The notes below the pieces were generated by a model, which saw only the letters and a program-made list of their open reading frames with translations, had not been told where the DNA came from and did no database searches. Source: Actinomadura luzonensis (GTDB taxonomy: Bacteria; Actinomycetota; Actinomycetes; Streptosporangiales; Streptosporangiaceae). From it: 64,000 bases of DNA. Below are positions 53,209 to 61,179 of the stretch, piece by piece; position 1 is the first letter of the stretch, and each line of letters begins with the position of its first letter. Position numbers and translations under genes: made by a program. The DNA lies in contig NZ_JAKRKC020000002.1 in NCBI RefSeq assembly GCF_022664455.2, positions 62,001-126,000 on the forward strand, read 5' to 3'.

Positions 53209-53247
53209 GCTATATGCGGCTAGCTATATGCGGATCGCTATATACGG
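53209..53247. repeat. Three 14-bp-spaced direct repeats after rsbW
   Basis: GCTATATGCGG at 53209-53219 and 53223-53233, and GCTATATACGG at 53237-53247, lie in phase at 14-bp intervals just before the terminator hairpin. Confidence 0.75.
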
Positions 53248-53285
53248 AACGGCCCCCCGCACGGAGATCGTGCCGGGGACCGTTC
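53247..53285. terminator. Strong hairpin between convergent operons
   Basis: Arms 53247-53263 and 53269-53285 pair at 15 of 17 positions around a GAGAT loop, followed by TTCTTCG. It can end both the sigB-rsbW transcript and the opposing three-gene operon. Confidence 0.75.
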
Positions 53286-53309
53286 TTCGTCGGGCTCGGG
53301 CCGGCCTGG

Positions 53310-53507
53310 TCAGCGCCGGGCACGCCCTCGCCAGTTGCTGTACCCGCCTCGGATGCTGGCCGTGCCGACGCCTGCCTGGTGCAGCGCCAGCAGGCACAGC
53401 CCCAGCAGCGCGAAGGTCATGCCGGAGAACCCGCCGGGGATCCTCACGCCGACCAGGTCGAGCAGGAATCCCAGCCCGAATATGATGGCTGCGACTACCG
53501 CGAGCAT
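53310..53507 (-). CDS. Small two-helix membrane protein
   Basis: Protein of 65 residues with two hydrophobic segments (LAVVAAIIFGLGFLLDLVGV and FALLGLCLLALHQAGV) and an Arg-rich tail. It has no recognised family. GAGGTGAG precedes the ATG at the right distance, and it starts 11 bp after the stop of the acidic protein gene, so it is the third gene of that operon. Confidence 0.65.
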   Translation of the reverse strand: MLAVVAAIIFGLGFLLDLVGVRIPGGFSGMTFALLGLCLLALHQAGVGTASIRGGYSNWRGRARR

Positions 53508-53518
53508 GTCATCTCACC

Positions 53519-54340
53519 TCATCCCTGATTCTGCGAGCCGTACGCGGCCGTCTGGGAGCCGGTGGTCCCGGGGGCCGAGGAGAGCGCCAGAAGACGCTCC
53601 AGGACGTTCCTGTACTCGCGCAGCGCCAGCCGGAGCTGCTCGGTGTCCGGGGACTCGACGTCCTTCCAGCGCTCCCGCAGCGCGGACGTGCGGCTGGTGA
53701 GGCTGCTGGTCAGCGACTCCACCACCTCGCCCAGCAGGCCGTCGGCGCGCTGCACGGCGTCACCCGGGTCGTCGACGAAGGCGGCCTGCAGATCGCGCCA
53801 GCGCGACTGCACCTCGGCCGGGTCCTGGTCGAACAGGGCGACGTCGGCGGGGGCGGCATGCGCCGGCGCCTCGACCGGCACACCCGCCGCCACGTCGCTG
53901 TCGCCGTGGTTGTCGTCGTTGTCGTCGTCGTTGTCGTCGTCGTTGTCGTGCGGATCGCGGTAGGGCGACCTGTCGTCGTCAGCCGTGCCCACCTCGTCCA
54001 CTGCGTCCGTGGCGCCTGGACGCGGGGGCGGCGACGGCATGGTCGTCTGCTCACTGCGGACGAACTCGTCGTCATCGTCCGCCGCGACCCCGCCCCGCGG
54101 CCCGTCATCCACCGCCTGCCGCTCGCCCTCGACCGGGTAGACCCGCTCATCGGCGTCAGCGGCGGGCGGGCGGCCGTGAAGGTCCTGCCGCCTCTCCTCC
54201 ACGAACCCCTGCTCGTACCCGCGCTCATAGGCTTCGCGCGTGGTGGCGTCGTCGGCCTCACGGGTGGTGATGTCGTCCTCGCCCGGCCCGCCGTCGGCGC
54301 GCTGCGACGGCGGCACCCGCAGCTCGTCACTGCCGCTCAT
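53519..54340 (-). CDS. Acidic protein with C-terminal module shared with its neighbour
   Basis: Protein of 273 residues, not named. The first 150 residues are very acidic and disordered, including a short (N)DDD repeat run. The C-terminal 100 residues (SRWRDLQAAFVDDPGDAVQRAD, then QLRLALREYRNVLERLL) match the C-terminal module of the upstream protein in order and key residues. It starts 6 bp after that gene. A function in stress physiology is inferred only from position. Confidence 0.72.
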   Translation of the reverse strand: MSGSDELRVPPSQRADGGPGEDDITTREADDATTREAYERGYEQGFVEERRQDLHGRPPAADADERVYPVEGERQAVDDGPRGGVAADDDDEFVRSEQTTMPSPPPRPGATDAVDEVGTADDDRSPYRDPHDNDDDNDDDNDDNHGDSDVAAGVPVEAPAHAAPADVALFDQDPAEVQSRWRDLQAAFVDDPGDAVQRADGLLGEVVESLTSSLTSRTSALRERWKDVESPDTEQLRLALREYRNVLERLLALSSAPGTTGSQTAAYGSQNQG

Positions 54341-54346
54341 GTCTTC

Positions 54347-54895
54347 TCACCGTCCTCGGGTGGTTTCCTGGAGCAGCTCCTCGAACAGCGCGCGGTAGTG
54401 CACCATGGCCTGGCGGAGCTCCTCCGTGGAGGCCTCCTTCCTGGCCGCGCGCCCGCTGATCTCATGGGCGGCCCGGTAGTGGTCGAGCGTCGACGCGTGG
54501 CGCACCGACAGGTCGGACAGCCGCTGCTCGAAGTCGTCCGTGGGGTAACCCCGCTCGGCCATGACGGACGTGACCAGCTGGTCGGCCTCCGTCACCGCGA
54601 ACATCGGGGCGTCCACGAAGCGCTCCTGCACCTCGGTCCACCGGTTCGCGTACGAGTCGCGCGCCTCCGGGGGCAGCGGACGGATGTCGAGCTCCCTCAG
54701 CCGCTCCTCGCGGGCGTGCAGCTCCTGCTCGGCCTCGCGCCGGTTGTCGTGCTCGGCGACCACGCGCTCGTACTCAGGGCCGAAACGTTCGCGGAGATGG
54801 TTGCGGCGCTTCTGCCGCTGGCTCACGAAATATCCCACGGCGCCGAGCACCACCACCGCGACCACGACGACGGCCACCCACGCAAAGGTGGTCAT
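54347..54895 (-). CDS. Membrane-anchored protein sharing the FVDxP-type module
   Basis: Protein of 182 residues: an N-terminal membrane helix (FAWVAVVVVAVVVLGAVGYFV), a charged coiled-coil (RNHLRERFGPEYERVVAEHD) and the module WTEVQERFVDAPMFAVTEAD ... LRQAMVHYRALFEELL. It is the first gene of a three-gene operon with a SigB-like promoter. Family and function are unknown. Confidence 0.75.
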   Translation of the reverse strand: MTTFAWVAVVVVAVVVLGAVGYFVSQRQKRRNHLRERFGPEYERVVAEHDNRREAEQELHAREERLRELDIRPLPPEARDSYANRWTEVQERFVDAPMFAVTEADQLVTSVMAERGYPTDDFEQRLSDLSVRHASTLDHYRAAHEISGRAARKEASTEELRQAMVHYRALFEELLQETTRGR

Positions 54896-54932
54896 GATAT
54901 TCGCCTCCGGTCTCTTTTCTTGAGACCAGCGA

Positions 54933-54957
54933 CTTCCCTCGAACGGGTAGGTAAAAC
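54933..54957 (-). promoter_or_regulatory. SigB/SigF-like promoter of the three-gene operon
   Basis: On the minus strand GTTT (54954-54957) and GGGAAG (54933-54938) are 15 bp apart, close to the SigB/SigF consensus. The leader also holds the inverted repeat GGTCTC/GAGACC (54909-54927). Confidence 0.45.
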
Positions 54958-55018
54958 TCGCCCAACCCCACTAAAACCCCCGGATCGACCCCTCCGGCCG
55001 CCGCCTCACGCCCCCTTG

Positions 55019-55456
55019 TCAACCCCCGCCGCGCCCCTCCTCCAGGCCCCGCCGCGCCTCCGCCAGTACCGCCGCGACATGCGACCCGGCCCCCTCCGCC
55101 GGAACCTCACTGAACCCCTCGACCGCGTCGTACCGGACATCCAGCCCGGTCGCCACCAGCCGCTCCGCCCACCGCAGCGCCGTGTTGAGCCTCTCGGCCG
55201 CCGGCGGCCTGCCCTGCGCCGCCGCCGACAGGTTCCGCAGGTTGGTCGCCGGCCCCGACTGCACGTGCGCCCGCGCCAGCTTCCACGGCAGCGCCCGGCT
55301 GTGGTCCATCATCGGCTTGGCCAGCCCCGCGGCCCGCTTGGCCTGCAGCACCCCCGACTCACTGACCCCGAAATGCCCCGCCAACTCCTGCACGCTCATC
55401 CCGCGGCCGACCAGCCGCGCCAGCTCCTCCCGATCGATGGCCGGCTTACGCCCCAC
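55019..55456 (-). CDS. HTH-containing protein of unknown function
   Basis: Protein of 145 residues. The N-terminus (REELARLVGRGMSVQELAGHFGVSESGVLQAKRAAG) is a resolvase-like helix-turn-helix; the rest is unassigned with an acidic tail. It lies just upstream of tRNA-Pro, outside the repeated attachment sites, and so probably belongs to the host chromosome. It may be a DNA-binding regulator. Confidence 0.65.
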   Translation of the reverse strand: MGRKPAIDREELARLVGRGMSVQELAGHFGVSESGVLQAKRAAGLAKPMMDHSRALPWKLARAHVQSGPATNLRNLSAAAQGRPPAAERLNTALRWAERLVATGLDVRYDAVEGFSEVPAEGAGSHVAAVLAEARRGLEEGRGGG

Positions 55457-55551
55457 CTGACCGCCTCCGCTCCCGCCTCACGTGTGCGCGCGCACCTTCG
55501 ATGTGCGCTAAGGTTATGACGTCCCGCCCCGCAGGGGGCGGCCGACACAAC

Positions 55552-55626
<75 letters not shown>

Positions 55627-55641
55627 TGGTTGTAGCAGGTC

Positions 55642-55680
55642 AGGGCCTTGATTCACTCCGTGAGTCGGGGCCCTTTCTGT
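55642..55680 (+). terminator. Terminator after tRNA-Pro
   Basis: A 15-bp stem (55642-55656/55660-55674, three G-T pairs) with a 3-nt loop is followed by TTTCTGTTT, an intrinsic-type terminator. Confidence 0.8.
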
Positions 55681-55715
55681 TTCCCGTCTCACAATTTCTC
55701 ACATTCGGTGATCGG

Positions 55716-55826
55716 TCAGCCGAGCAGTGCGTCGAGCTGTTCCGATGCGACCTTGAGGTGCGTCACATCGGGGTGGATGTAGACCCGCTTGGCGAGTGTT
55801 CCGCCGTCCGCGTGCCACACCAACAT
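55716..55826 (-). pseudogene. C-terminal remnant of a tyrosine recombinase
   Basis: The minus strand encodes MLVWHADGGTLAKRVYIHPD and a following LKVASEQLDALLG to a stop. This resembles the end of phage-type integrases (the His and Tyr region WHAD...VYIHPD). An in-frame stop lies shortly upstream, so only a fragment of about 36 codons remains. It is next to the attL-like site, where an integrase gene would be expected. Confidence 0.55.
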
Positions 55827-56040
55827 GACTACGTAAAGTAGCTACTCGTTGACAAATTGTCACCCTAAGTGTGTGACTGCCGAGCTTCAGAGTCGGCGCG
55901 ACCCCTATCTGAGTCACACTCGTGCGGCAGCGGAACACCTGTTGTGACCATTTCGCAGCTCGCAAGCACGAGCCAAGCTCTGGTAGGTCGGTAGATTCGT
56001 AGCTTCCTGCTGGCCACCTGGCGATCTCGGATGGTGCAAC

Positions 56041-56403
56041 GTGGCGGAGACGCCTGATGCTGTGTGGGAGTTCTACTGCACCGAGGCCGGGCGTCGAGTC
56101 GTCAGCGAAGAGATACAGGACGTTCTAGGAGACGACCCCCCGAAGAGGGAGCTGGGATCCCTCATGTGGAGGATTCAGCACAACCGCGCCTTGCCTCGCG
56201 ACACCAGGGCACTCGGACAAGGGCTGTTCGAGGCTCGGCTGACGTACGTCGGTAACGAGTACCGGTTGTACTTCGCGCGCGGTCCAAGGGGTGAGCATCT
56301 CCTACTGGGGCTGGCCTTCCACATGAAGGGGAGTCAGGGCGCCCAGAACAGAGTCATTACCCTGGCGCGGGATCGTCTAGCCGACTGGCTGCGCAGAATA
56401 TAA
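56041..56403 (+). CDS. RelE/HigB-like toxin (phage-derived Gp49-like)
   Basis: Protein of 120 residues with the HigB/Gp49-type layout: GQGLFEARLTYVGNEYRLYFA forms the core strands, HLLLGLAFHMKGSQ the end of the fold and Lys/Arg-rich residues the C-terminal helix (ITLARDRLADWLRRI). Such toxins cleave mRNA on the ribosome. The toxin gene precedes the antitoxin, the HigBA order. GTG start at 56041. Confidence 0.82.
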   Translation: MAETPDAVWEFYCTEAGRRVVSEEIQDVLGDDPPKRELGSLMWRIQHNRALPRDTRALGQGLFEARLTYVGNEYRLYFARGPRGEHLLLGLAFHMKGSQGAQNRVITLARDRLADWLRRI

Positions 56404-56430
56404 GGTGAAGCCGATAAGAGGAGGTGGGCT

Positions 56431-56835
56431 GTGATGGACCCTCACGTTGCAGCACTGCTAGGGATTGACCTGGATGATCCGGAAGTGCAGCGCGAGAACG
56501 CCGCCATCGACCGCGACATGCGGTTGATCGAGACACTCGTCAGGATCAGGAAGGAACGCGGGCTCACTCAGGCCGATGTCGCCGAACGGATGGGGCGGAG
56601 TCAGCCGGCCGTCTCAGACTTCGAACGGCTTGGCGGCGATCCCCACCTCTCGACTATCCGTCGATACGCGCTCGCCATCGGAGTGGAGGTCGTCCACGCG
56701 GTGAGCGTGTCCGATGCCCCGTCCACAACAAGCTCAGTTCCCGTGCAGCTGCGGCTGAAGCCGGCAGGGTTCTCGGGAAGCCGAGGGGCAACGACGGGGA
56801 CGTTCAGCCTTGACCTGAAGCAGGCGGTACTGTGA
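56431..56835 (+). CDS. XRE-type antitoxin
   Basis: Protein of 134 residues with an N-terminal region (PHVAALLGIDLDDPEVQREN) and an XRE helix-turn-helix (IRKERGLTQADVAERMGRSQPAVSDFERLG) like HigA. The C-terminal 45 residues are flexible and unassigned. A strong GAGGAGG lies upstream of GTG 56431/ATG 56434. It starts 27 bp after the toxin stop and overlaps the next gene by 4 bp. Confidence 0.85.
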   Translation: MMDPHVAALLGIDLDDPEVQRENAAIDRDMRLIETLVRIRKERGLTQADVAERMGRSQPAVSDFERLGGDPHLSTIRRYALAIGVEVVHAVSVSDAPSTTSSVPVQLRLKPAGFSGSRGATTGTFSLDLKQAVL

Positions 56836-57314
56836 TCGACGGTTTTCTCGTGCTGGCGGACTCCGCCTCGACAGACAAAGGGTCCGGCAAGGTGCACATG
56901 TTGGGCGCTGGATGGTCTCTTACAGGTCCGAAGGTTCCGCCTTCTGCTGTCGCTGGCTTCCTGCGTATCCCATGGGACGAGGTGGGAGACCAGATCAAGT
57001 TTCGTCTCCGTCTTCTAACTAGAGATCGCGAAGAAGTTCGGGTTCTCGATGAAACCGGACAGAACCGAGCTCCCCAGTTCGAAGGCATCCTCGCGTTGCA
57101 GCAGGTGCAACCAGCAGATGAATTGAGCAGACAGATCCCCCTCAACCTCAGTTTTGCTCTCTCGATACCGCCCTTGCCCCTGCTGGCTGGCCGTGTCTAC
57201 CAGTGGGCCCTTGATGTTGGGGGCATCGAGGTCGCCACGGTGGACTTTGCGGTTAGACCGGAGAGTCTTGCATCCGACGAATCGCCGGACAATGAGGCCC
57301 GTGCGGCAGAGTGA
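56832..57314 (+). CDS. DUF6941-like third gene of the toxin-antitoxin operon
   Basis: Protein of 160 residues, beta-rich. It begins with IDGFLVLADSASTDKGSGKV and HMLGAGW, has FRLRLLTRDREEVRVLD and PLNLSFALSIPPLPL in the middle and ends with YQWALDVGGIEVATVDFAV. This pattern resembles the small family catalogued as DUF6941 (ADxA...GK...GGGW near the start). The GTG overlaps the antitoxin stop (GTGA), so it is translated with it. It could stabilise the antitoxin, sense a ligand, or act as a separate module; nothing in the sequence decides this. Confidence 0.7.
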   Translation: MIDGFLVLADSASTDKGSGKVHMLGAGWSLTGPKVPPSAVAGFLRIPWDEVGDQIKFRLRLLTRDREEVRVLDETGQNRAPQFEGILALQQVQPADELSRQIPLNLSFALSIPPLPLLAGRVYQWALDVGGIEVATVDFAVRPESLASDESPDNEARAAE

Positions 57315-57455
57315 GGCGCTGAGGCTCGCATGCCGTCTCACGCTCGTCTCACAGACTGTCCCGGACGGGGCCGGAATCGGCGGACGCACAAGATTGATCA
57401 AGGTCCTGACCTGGACCGGGCGGACGCACCAGACGCGGCGGACGCCGGTTACACC

Positions 57456-57499
57456 ACTGGGGGTCATGGGGTCGCAGGTACAAATCCTGTCGTCCCGAC
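57456..57499 (+). repeat. attR-like site (copy of tRNA-Pro 3' half)
   Basis: 42 of 44 bp match 55583-55626; the two changes fall in the variable region and T loop. No 5' half of a tRNA is present, so this is a recombination scar and not a second tRNA gene. Confidence 0.82.
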
Positions 57500-57520
57500 C
57501 AGATCGACGCTGGTCGAGCA

Positions 57521-57546
57521 GGGTGTCACTCTTTCGAGTGGCACCC
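57521..57546 (+). terminator. Hairpin after the attR-like site
   Basis: GGGTGTCACTC (57521-57531) and GAGTGGCACCC (57536-57546) pair with one G-T, followed by TTTC. It parallels the terminator after the intact tRNA. Confidence 0.65.
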
Positions 57547-57576
57547 TTTCGCATTGCCGGGTGACCAACTGAGTGA

Positions 57577-58080
57577 CTACTGGCCGAAGAGGACGTCCAT
57601 CGCCGCAGTGCCCTGCAGGAGGACGGGCCGGATCTGCTGGCGATAGACCGCTTCGGTGACCGCCGTCCCACTGTGACCGACGAGCCGGGCGATGTCCTCA
57701 AGGGGCACGCCTGAGTCGGATAGCAGCGAGACGAAGCTGTGCCGCATCTCTCGGGGCGTCCAGTAGTTCGCCGGCATCCCTGTGCTCTTGACGATGGCCC
57801 GGAAAGCGCGACGCACGTTGTGCGCATCGAGCGGCGTGCCGACGAGCGAGGCGAGACGAGCCCGTGATCCTGCCACTTGCCGCCTTCTGCCTGCTTGTCC
57901 CTCCGTTGCTGCTCCTTGTGCGCCTTGAGCGCTTCCACGCACCGCTTGGGCAGTGAATCGCCCCGGTTTCGGACCAAGCTGCGCCGCCGGCAGCTTCGCC
58001 TCTCCGTTCTCGATCCTCATGATGTCCAGGTACCTGAGGACCGTGGCTGTGAGGTGCTGGTAAGAAACGTGTCATGGGCC
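57577..58080 (-). pseudogene. Frameshifted tyrosine integrase
   Basis: The C-terminal catalytic part is intact in frame: HNVRRAFRAIVKSTG, TPREMRHSFVSLLSDSGVP (box with Arg and His), ARLVGHSGTAVTEAVYRQQIRP (His and Tyr). Upstream, SLPKRCVEALKAHKEQQRRD is in another frame and RIENGEAKLPAAQLGPKPG in a third, so at least two frameshifts have occurred near 57870 and 57950. The N-terminal SAM-like and Arg-containing regions are missing. It lies 78 bp outside the right attachment repeat, pointing minus. Confidence 0.8.
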
Positions 58081-58731
58081 CTGAACGAGCGTTGCTTCGG
58101 GAGCAACGACCACTTGGACCTGTGCTTCCCGCCGGTCAGTGATGCCAAGACCCCCGGATGCCGGAGGGTAGTGCCCCCCTTCGGCGCCCCCGATCGTGAC
58201 GGTCAGGCGGCGGGAGGGTCAGCAAGGCGCAGCAGGTGAAGGGCGCCCGCTCGCGGACCAGGCCGGCCGGTGCCGGGATGGCGCCGCAGCACCGGCAGTT
58301 TCTTGCGCCGCCCCGCTACCCTGGCGGCCGTCCGTGCCTGATCGGACGGCTCCTGCCGGGGTTTCAGCTTCTCCATCTCGGCGGCGATATCTTCATCATT
58401 CTGGCACGTTGGGCGGCGATCTCGCGCAGCTCCGCGAGCACCGCCCTCTCCTCGGGACCGACCTTGGTTCCTCGATGTCCGGGCAGGTTCCGCGCACCTG
58501 GGAGGACTGGCCGATATGACGGAGACGATGGTTTACGGAACTCTGCGTTGATCTTGTGCGTAAACTGCGCGTCGAGTAGCGTCGCAGCGTGCAAACGGTT
58601 TCCGCTGACGTGAACCGCCCATAGGAAGAACGCCTCGGCGAAACCGCGTCGGCCGCCCGTCCGGGCGCGACCGGTGGCCGCGCAATTCCTCCATCCGTCA
58701 CGTTGTTCCGCCCTGCCCGAGAAGAATCGAA
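58081..58731. other. No intact gene; possible decayed coding traces
   Basis: On the minus strand near 58395-58500 a helical segment (PEERAVLAELREIAAQRA) reads like coding sequence. It continues as NDEDIAAEMEKLKPRQE only after a frame change, so a small pseudogene is possible. Nothing else in the stretch is supportable. Confidence 0.4.
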
Positions 58732-59277
58732 GTGATCGTGGCATTGTCAGACCTCCGCGCCCGGAACGCGAAAAGAAAAGCCTCGCGGCTGCTGGCCGCG
58801 ATTCTCGCCGGCATCGTCTGCGTGAGCATCGGCGCGACCCCCGCGTCCGCACACTGGAACGGGACGGGCCAGCTCATCGCCAGCATCGGCATCTACCCCT
58901 ACAACTACAACGACACGTGGCAGAAGCCGATGAACAAGGCGCTGGCCAACTGGAACGCCACGTCCTCCCCCGCCAACATCTACAAGAACCGGAACTCCGG
59001 CTCGACGATCACCGTGAAGTCGTACCGGAACACCTGGTACGGGCACTACACCCGATGCGGCGACAGCTGCCTGTACATCAAGCTGAACAGCCGCACCATC
59101 AACCGGGACGCGAGCAATTTCTCCAACTACGTGACCGGCGTCTTCGTGCACGAATTGGGGCATGCGCTGAATCTCGCGCACAACAGCACCACCTCCATCA
59201 TGAACAGCAGCAGGAATCGCGACACGATGACCAAACCGCAGTCGCATGACGTCTCGGACGTCAACGCCTATTACTGA
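58732..59277 (+). CDS. Secreted matrixin-type zinc metalloprotease
   Basis: Protein of 181 residues with a signal peptide ending near TPASA (about residue 40). The mature domain carries the zinc motif HELGHALNLAH followed by a Met-turn (IMNSS), the metzincin pattern. Paired Cys in RCGDSC may stabilise it. It is small, like snapalysin-type or minimal M10 enzymes, and has no propeptide cysteine switch. GTG at 58732 or 58738 is the start. Confidence 0.83.
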   Translation: MIVALSDLRARNAKRKASRLLAAILAGIVCVSIGATPASAHWNGTGQLIASIGIYPYNYNDTWQKPMNKALANWNATSSPANIYKNRNSGSTITVKSYRNTWYGHYTRCGDSCLYIKLNSRTINRDASNFSNYVTGVFVHELGHALNLAHNSTTSIMNSSRNRDTMTKPQSHDVSDVNAYY

Positions 59278-59324
59278 CCGGCCCCGCCCGACGACATTCA
59301 CGAGGAGAACGGAGGTCGAAGTCG

Positions 59325-59927
59325 ATGAAGGCTCGAATGCGGCGGCTCGGGGTGGCCGCCCTGGCTGTGCTGTTGCTGTCCGCCTGCGCGGCGCAGGAGA
59401 AGAACGTCATCTACGCGGCCGACTATCCGGCCTACGACAGCGTGGACGCGCTGTTCGCCGGGGCCAAGCTGGTGATCGAGGGCCGGCTGACCGGGACCAA
59501 ACGGGTCATGACGGAGGTCGAACCGGTGGACGACGGCACCGAGACCGATCTGCAGCTGAATCCGAACGCCGGGGCCACGCCCGACGCGGAGGCTCCGCCC
59601 GCCGGGCCGCCCACGGTCATGACGGTCAGTTCCGTCGAGGTGGTCAAGGTGCGCAAGGGGCTGGCCCGGGTCGGGCAGGTCATCCAGGTGAAGGAGCTCG
59701 GCGGCACGCTGGACGGCGTGACGTACGAGGAGGAGGACGCGACGCCGTTGAGGACGGGCGTCACGTACATGCTGTTCCTGGAGACCTATCCCGACTCGCC
59801 GGCCTCGCTCCTTAACCCGGAGCAGGCGAAGTACGTCGTCACCTCGGCGGGCACGTATTCGGCGATGCCGGACAACCCGGTCAAGCTTGAGGGCGCCGAC
59901 GTCCAGCGGTTGTCGATGACGGAGTGA
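59325..59927 (+). CDS. Lipoprotein of unknown function
   Basis: Protein of 200 residues with signal and lipobox LLSAC (Cys21). The mature part has a repeated-motif-free alpha/beta region (DALFAGAKLVIEGRLTGTK, VEVVKVRKGLARVG, YMLFLETYPDSP) typical of small cell-surface proteins of actinomycetes. It starts 47 bp after the metalloprotease stop with GGAGG upstream and may be co-transcribed. Confidence 0.75.
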   Translation: MKARMRRLGVAALAVLLLSACAAQEKNVIYAADYPAYDSVDALFAGAKLVIEGRLTGTKRVMTEVEPVDDGTETDLQLNPNAGATPDAEAPPAGPPTVMTVSSVEVVKVRKGLARVGQVIQVKELGGTLDGVTYEEEDATPLRTGVTYMLFLETYPDSPASLLNPEQAKYVVTSAGTYSAMPDNPVKLEGADVQRLSMTE

Positions 59928-60514
59928 GACCGTGGGGCCCCCGGCCCTGGAGCGGGACGGCGTCAAGGTCGGGGGCGGTCAGGTCGTAGACGCGGCGGGC
60001 GTTCCCCGCGCCCACCATGGCCGCCACCCGTGCCGCCCGGCTTCCCCTCCAGGTGAGCCCCCGGCTCACGCGGGGCGGGCGTCGGCCTGGCCGGTCGTCG
60101 TGGCGGTCAGGCCTTCGCTTCCACGGCCGCGCGCGACGGGCGCTCACCGCCGGCGGCCCGCCATAGCCGGGCGCCTGGCGCCTGGCTCTTGGTTCCTGTC
60201 AGCGGCGGGTGGCGCGCACGACGACGTCGTCCAGAGGGGCCGCGCGGCCGGGCACGATGCGCTGGTGCTCCGCCGCGGTGACGATCTCCCGCTGCGTGCC
60301 GTCCGGACGTGCGGTGATCGCGGCGCTGGTGGCCGACGCATCCTCCGGAGGCTGGTGACCCTGCCCATGCCTCTGACCCTGCCCGTGACGCGGCGGCACT
60401 GAAGGCGCGGCGGCACGGCACGCTGAGGGCGGGCCGCCGCACTCGTTCACTCGCTCACGCGCCCGCACGCGACGCGCTCGGGCGCTCGATCATGCGCAGG
60501 CGGAGCCGGGTCGG
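59928..60514. other. Gene-poor stretch with 3' remnants of genes
   Basis: On the minus strand 59950-60050 encodes AAMVGAGNARRVYDLTAPD, resembling the end of an amidohydrolase. 60199-60320 encodes ITARPDGTQREIVTAAEHQR ending at VVVRATRR, also coding-like. Neither has a recognisable start or complete domain, so both look like remnants. Confidence 0.45.
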
Positions 60515-61093
60515 TCAGCCCAGTGCCGCCGTTGCCGTGCGCAGCTCGCGCAGGGCGGCCAGTACGTGGTGCGCGAGCCCGCGCCCATCGTCGCGATCGC
60601 CCTCGGACCACTGCGCGTAGCCCCGTTTGAAGGCGAGGACCCCCAGCTCGGCCGCCAGCTCCGCCGTAGGGTCGGGGACGCCGCGGGCCAGGAGCGCGGC
60701 GGTCATGGCGGCGGCCAGGCCGACGCTCTTGAGCGCGTCGCGTTCCTGCAGCTCGGTGCTGGCCGCGATGGCGGCCCGCAGCCGGGGGCCGAGCTCCCGG
60801 TTGGCCGGCCCCATGGTGGCGCTGGCGCGCTCCAGCCCGGCCGCGACCGCCTCGAGGGGGCCGGCGCCTGCGGGCGCCTCGGCGATGCCTTCGGCGAGCA
60901 GCCGGCTGAGGGTTTCCTGGCCGGCGACCAGCAGCTCGCGCTTGTCGGAGAAGTGCCGGAAGAAGGTGCTCTTGGTGACGCCGGCGCGTTCGGCGATCTG
61001 CGCGACCGTGGTGGCGTCGTAGCCCTGCTCGGTGAACAGGTCGACGGCGGCGATGACGAGTCGCTGGGTCGTCTCGGGTTGCCATCGGGCCAT
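60515..61093 (-). CDS. TetR-family regulator
   Basis: Regulator of 192 residues with the N-terminal TetR helix-turn-helix (TTVAQIAERAGVTKSTFFRHF) and a helical ligand domain. ATG at 61093 has GGGGG upstream; 61102 and 61105 are possible. It is divergent from the epimerase gene, and two palindromes in between are likely its operators. Confidence 0.92.
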   Translation of the reverse strand: MARWQPETTQRLVIAAVDLFTEQGYDATTVAQIAERAGVTKSTFFRHFSDKRELLVAGQETLSRLLAEGIAEAPAGAGPLEAVAAGLERASATMGPANRELGPRLRAAIAASTELQERDALKSVGLAAAMTAALLARGVPDPTAELAAELGVLAFKRGYAQWSEGDRDDGRGLAHHVLAALRELRTATAALG

Positions 61094-61109
61094 GGCCCCC
61101 ATCATAGGT

Positions 61110-61164
61110 GATGGGACAAGTGTCCCGTCGGCTGTGTATGGTGATGGGACAAAGGTCTCATCAC
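61110..61164. promoter_or_regulatory. Two TetR operator-like palindromes over the epimerase promoter
   Basis: Operator 1 (61110-61129) centres on GGGACA-AG-TGTCCC; operator 2 (61141-61164) has arms GTGATG/CATCAC and GAC/GTC. Their centres are 33 bp apart, about three helical turns. GGGACA (61113-61118) and TATGGT (61137-61142), 18 bp apart, could be the epimerase promoter. Confidence 0.68.
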
Positions 61165-61179
61165 TTGAGGAGTTGTCCC

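Larger units (their letters stand above)
55627..57455. mobile_element. Degraded element integrated in tRNA-Pro
   Basis: The 1.83-kb segment between the 44-bp repeats contains an integrase C-terminal remnant and a three-gene toxin/antitoxin/DUF6941-like cassette. Its base composition is visibly less GC-rich than its neighbours. No replication or packaging genes remain. A further integrase pseudogene lies just beyond the right-hand repeat. Confidence 0.72.

Noticed and set aside
53858-55519. Plus-strand frame of about 550 codons
   Set aside because: It lies antisense to three genes and its poly-Val/Arg stretch is the complement of the acidic protein's Asp/Asn repeats.
57456-57499. Second tRNA-Pro gene
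   Set aside because: Only the 3' half is present, with changes in the T loop; no acceptor 5' strand or D arm upstream.
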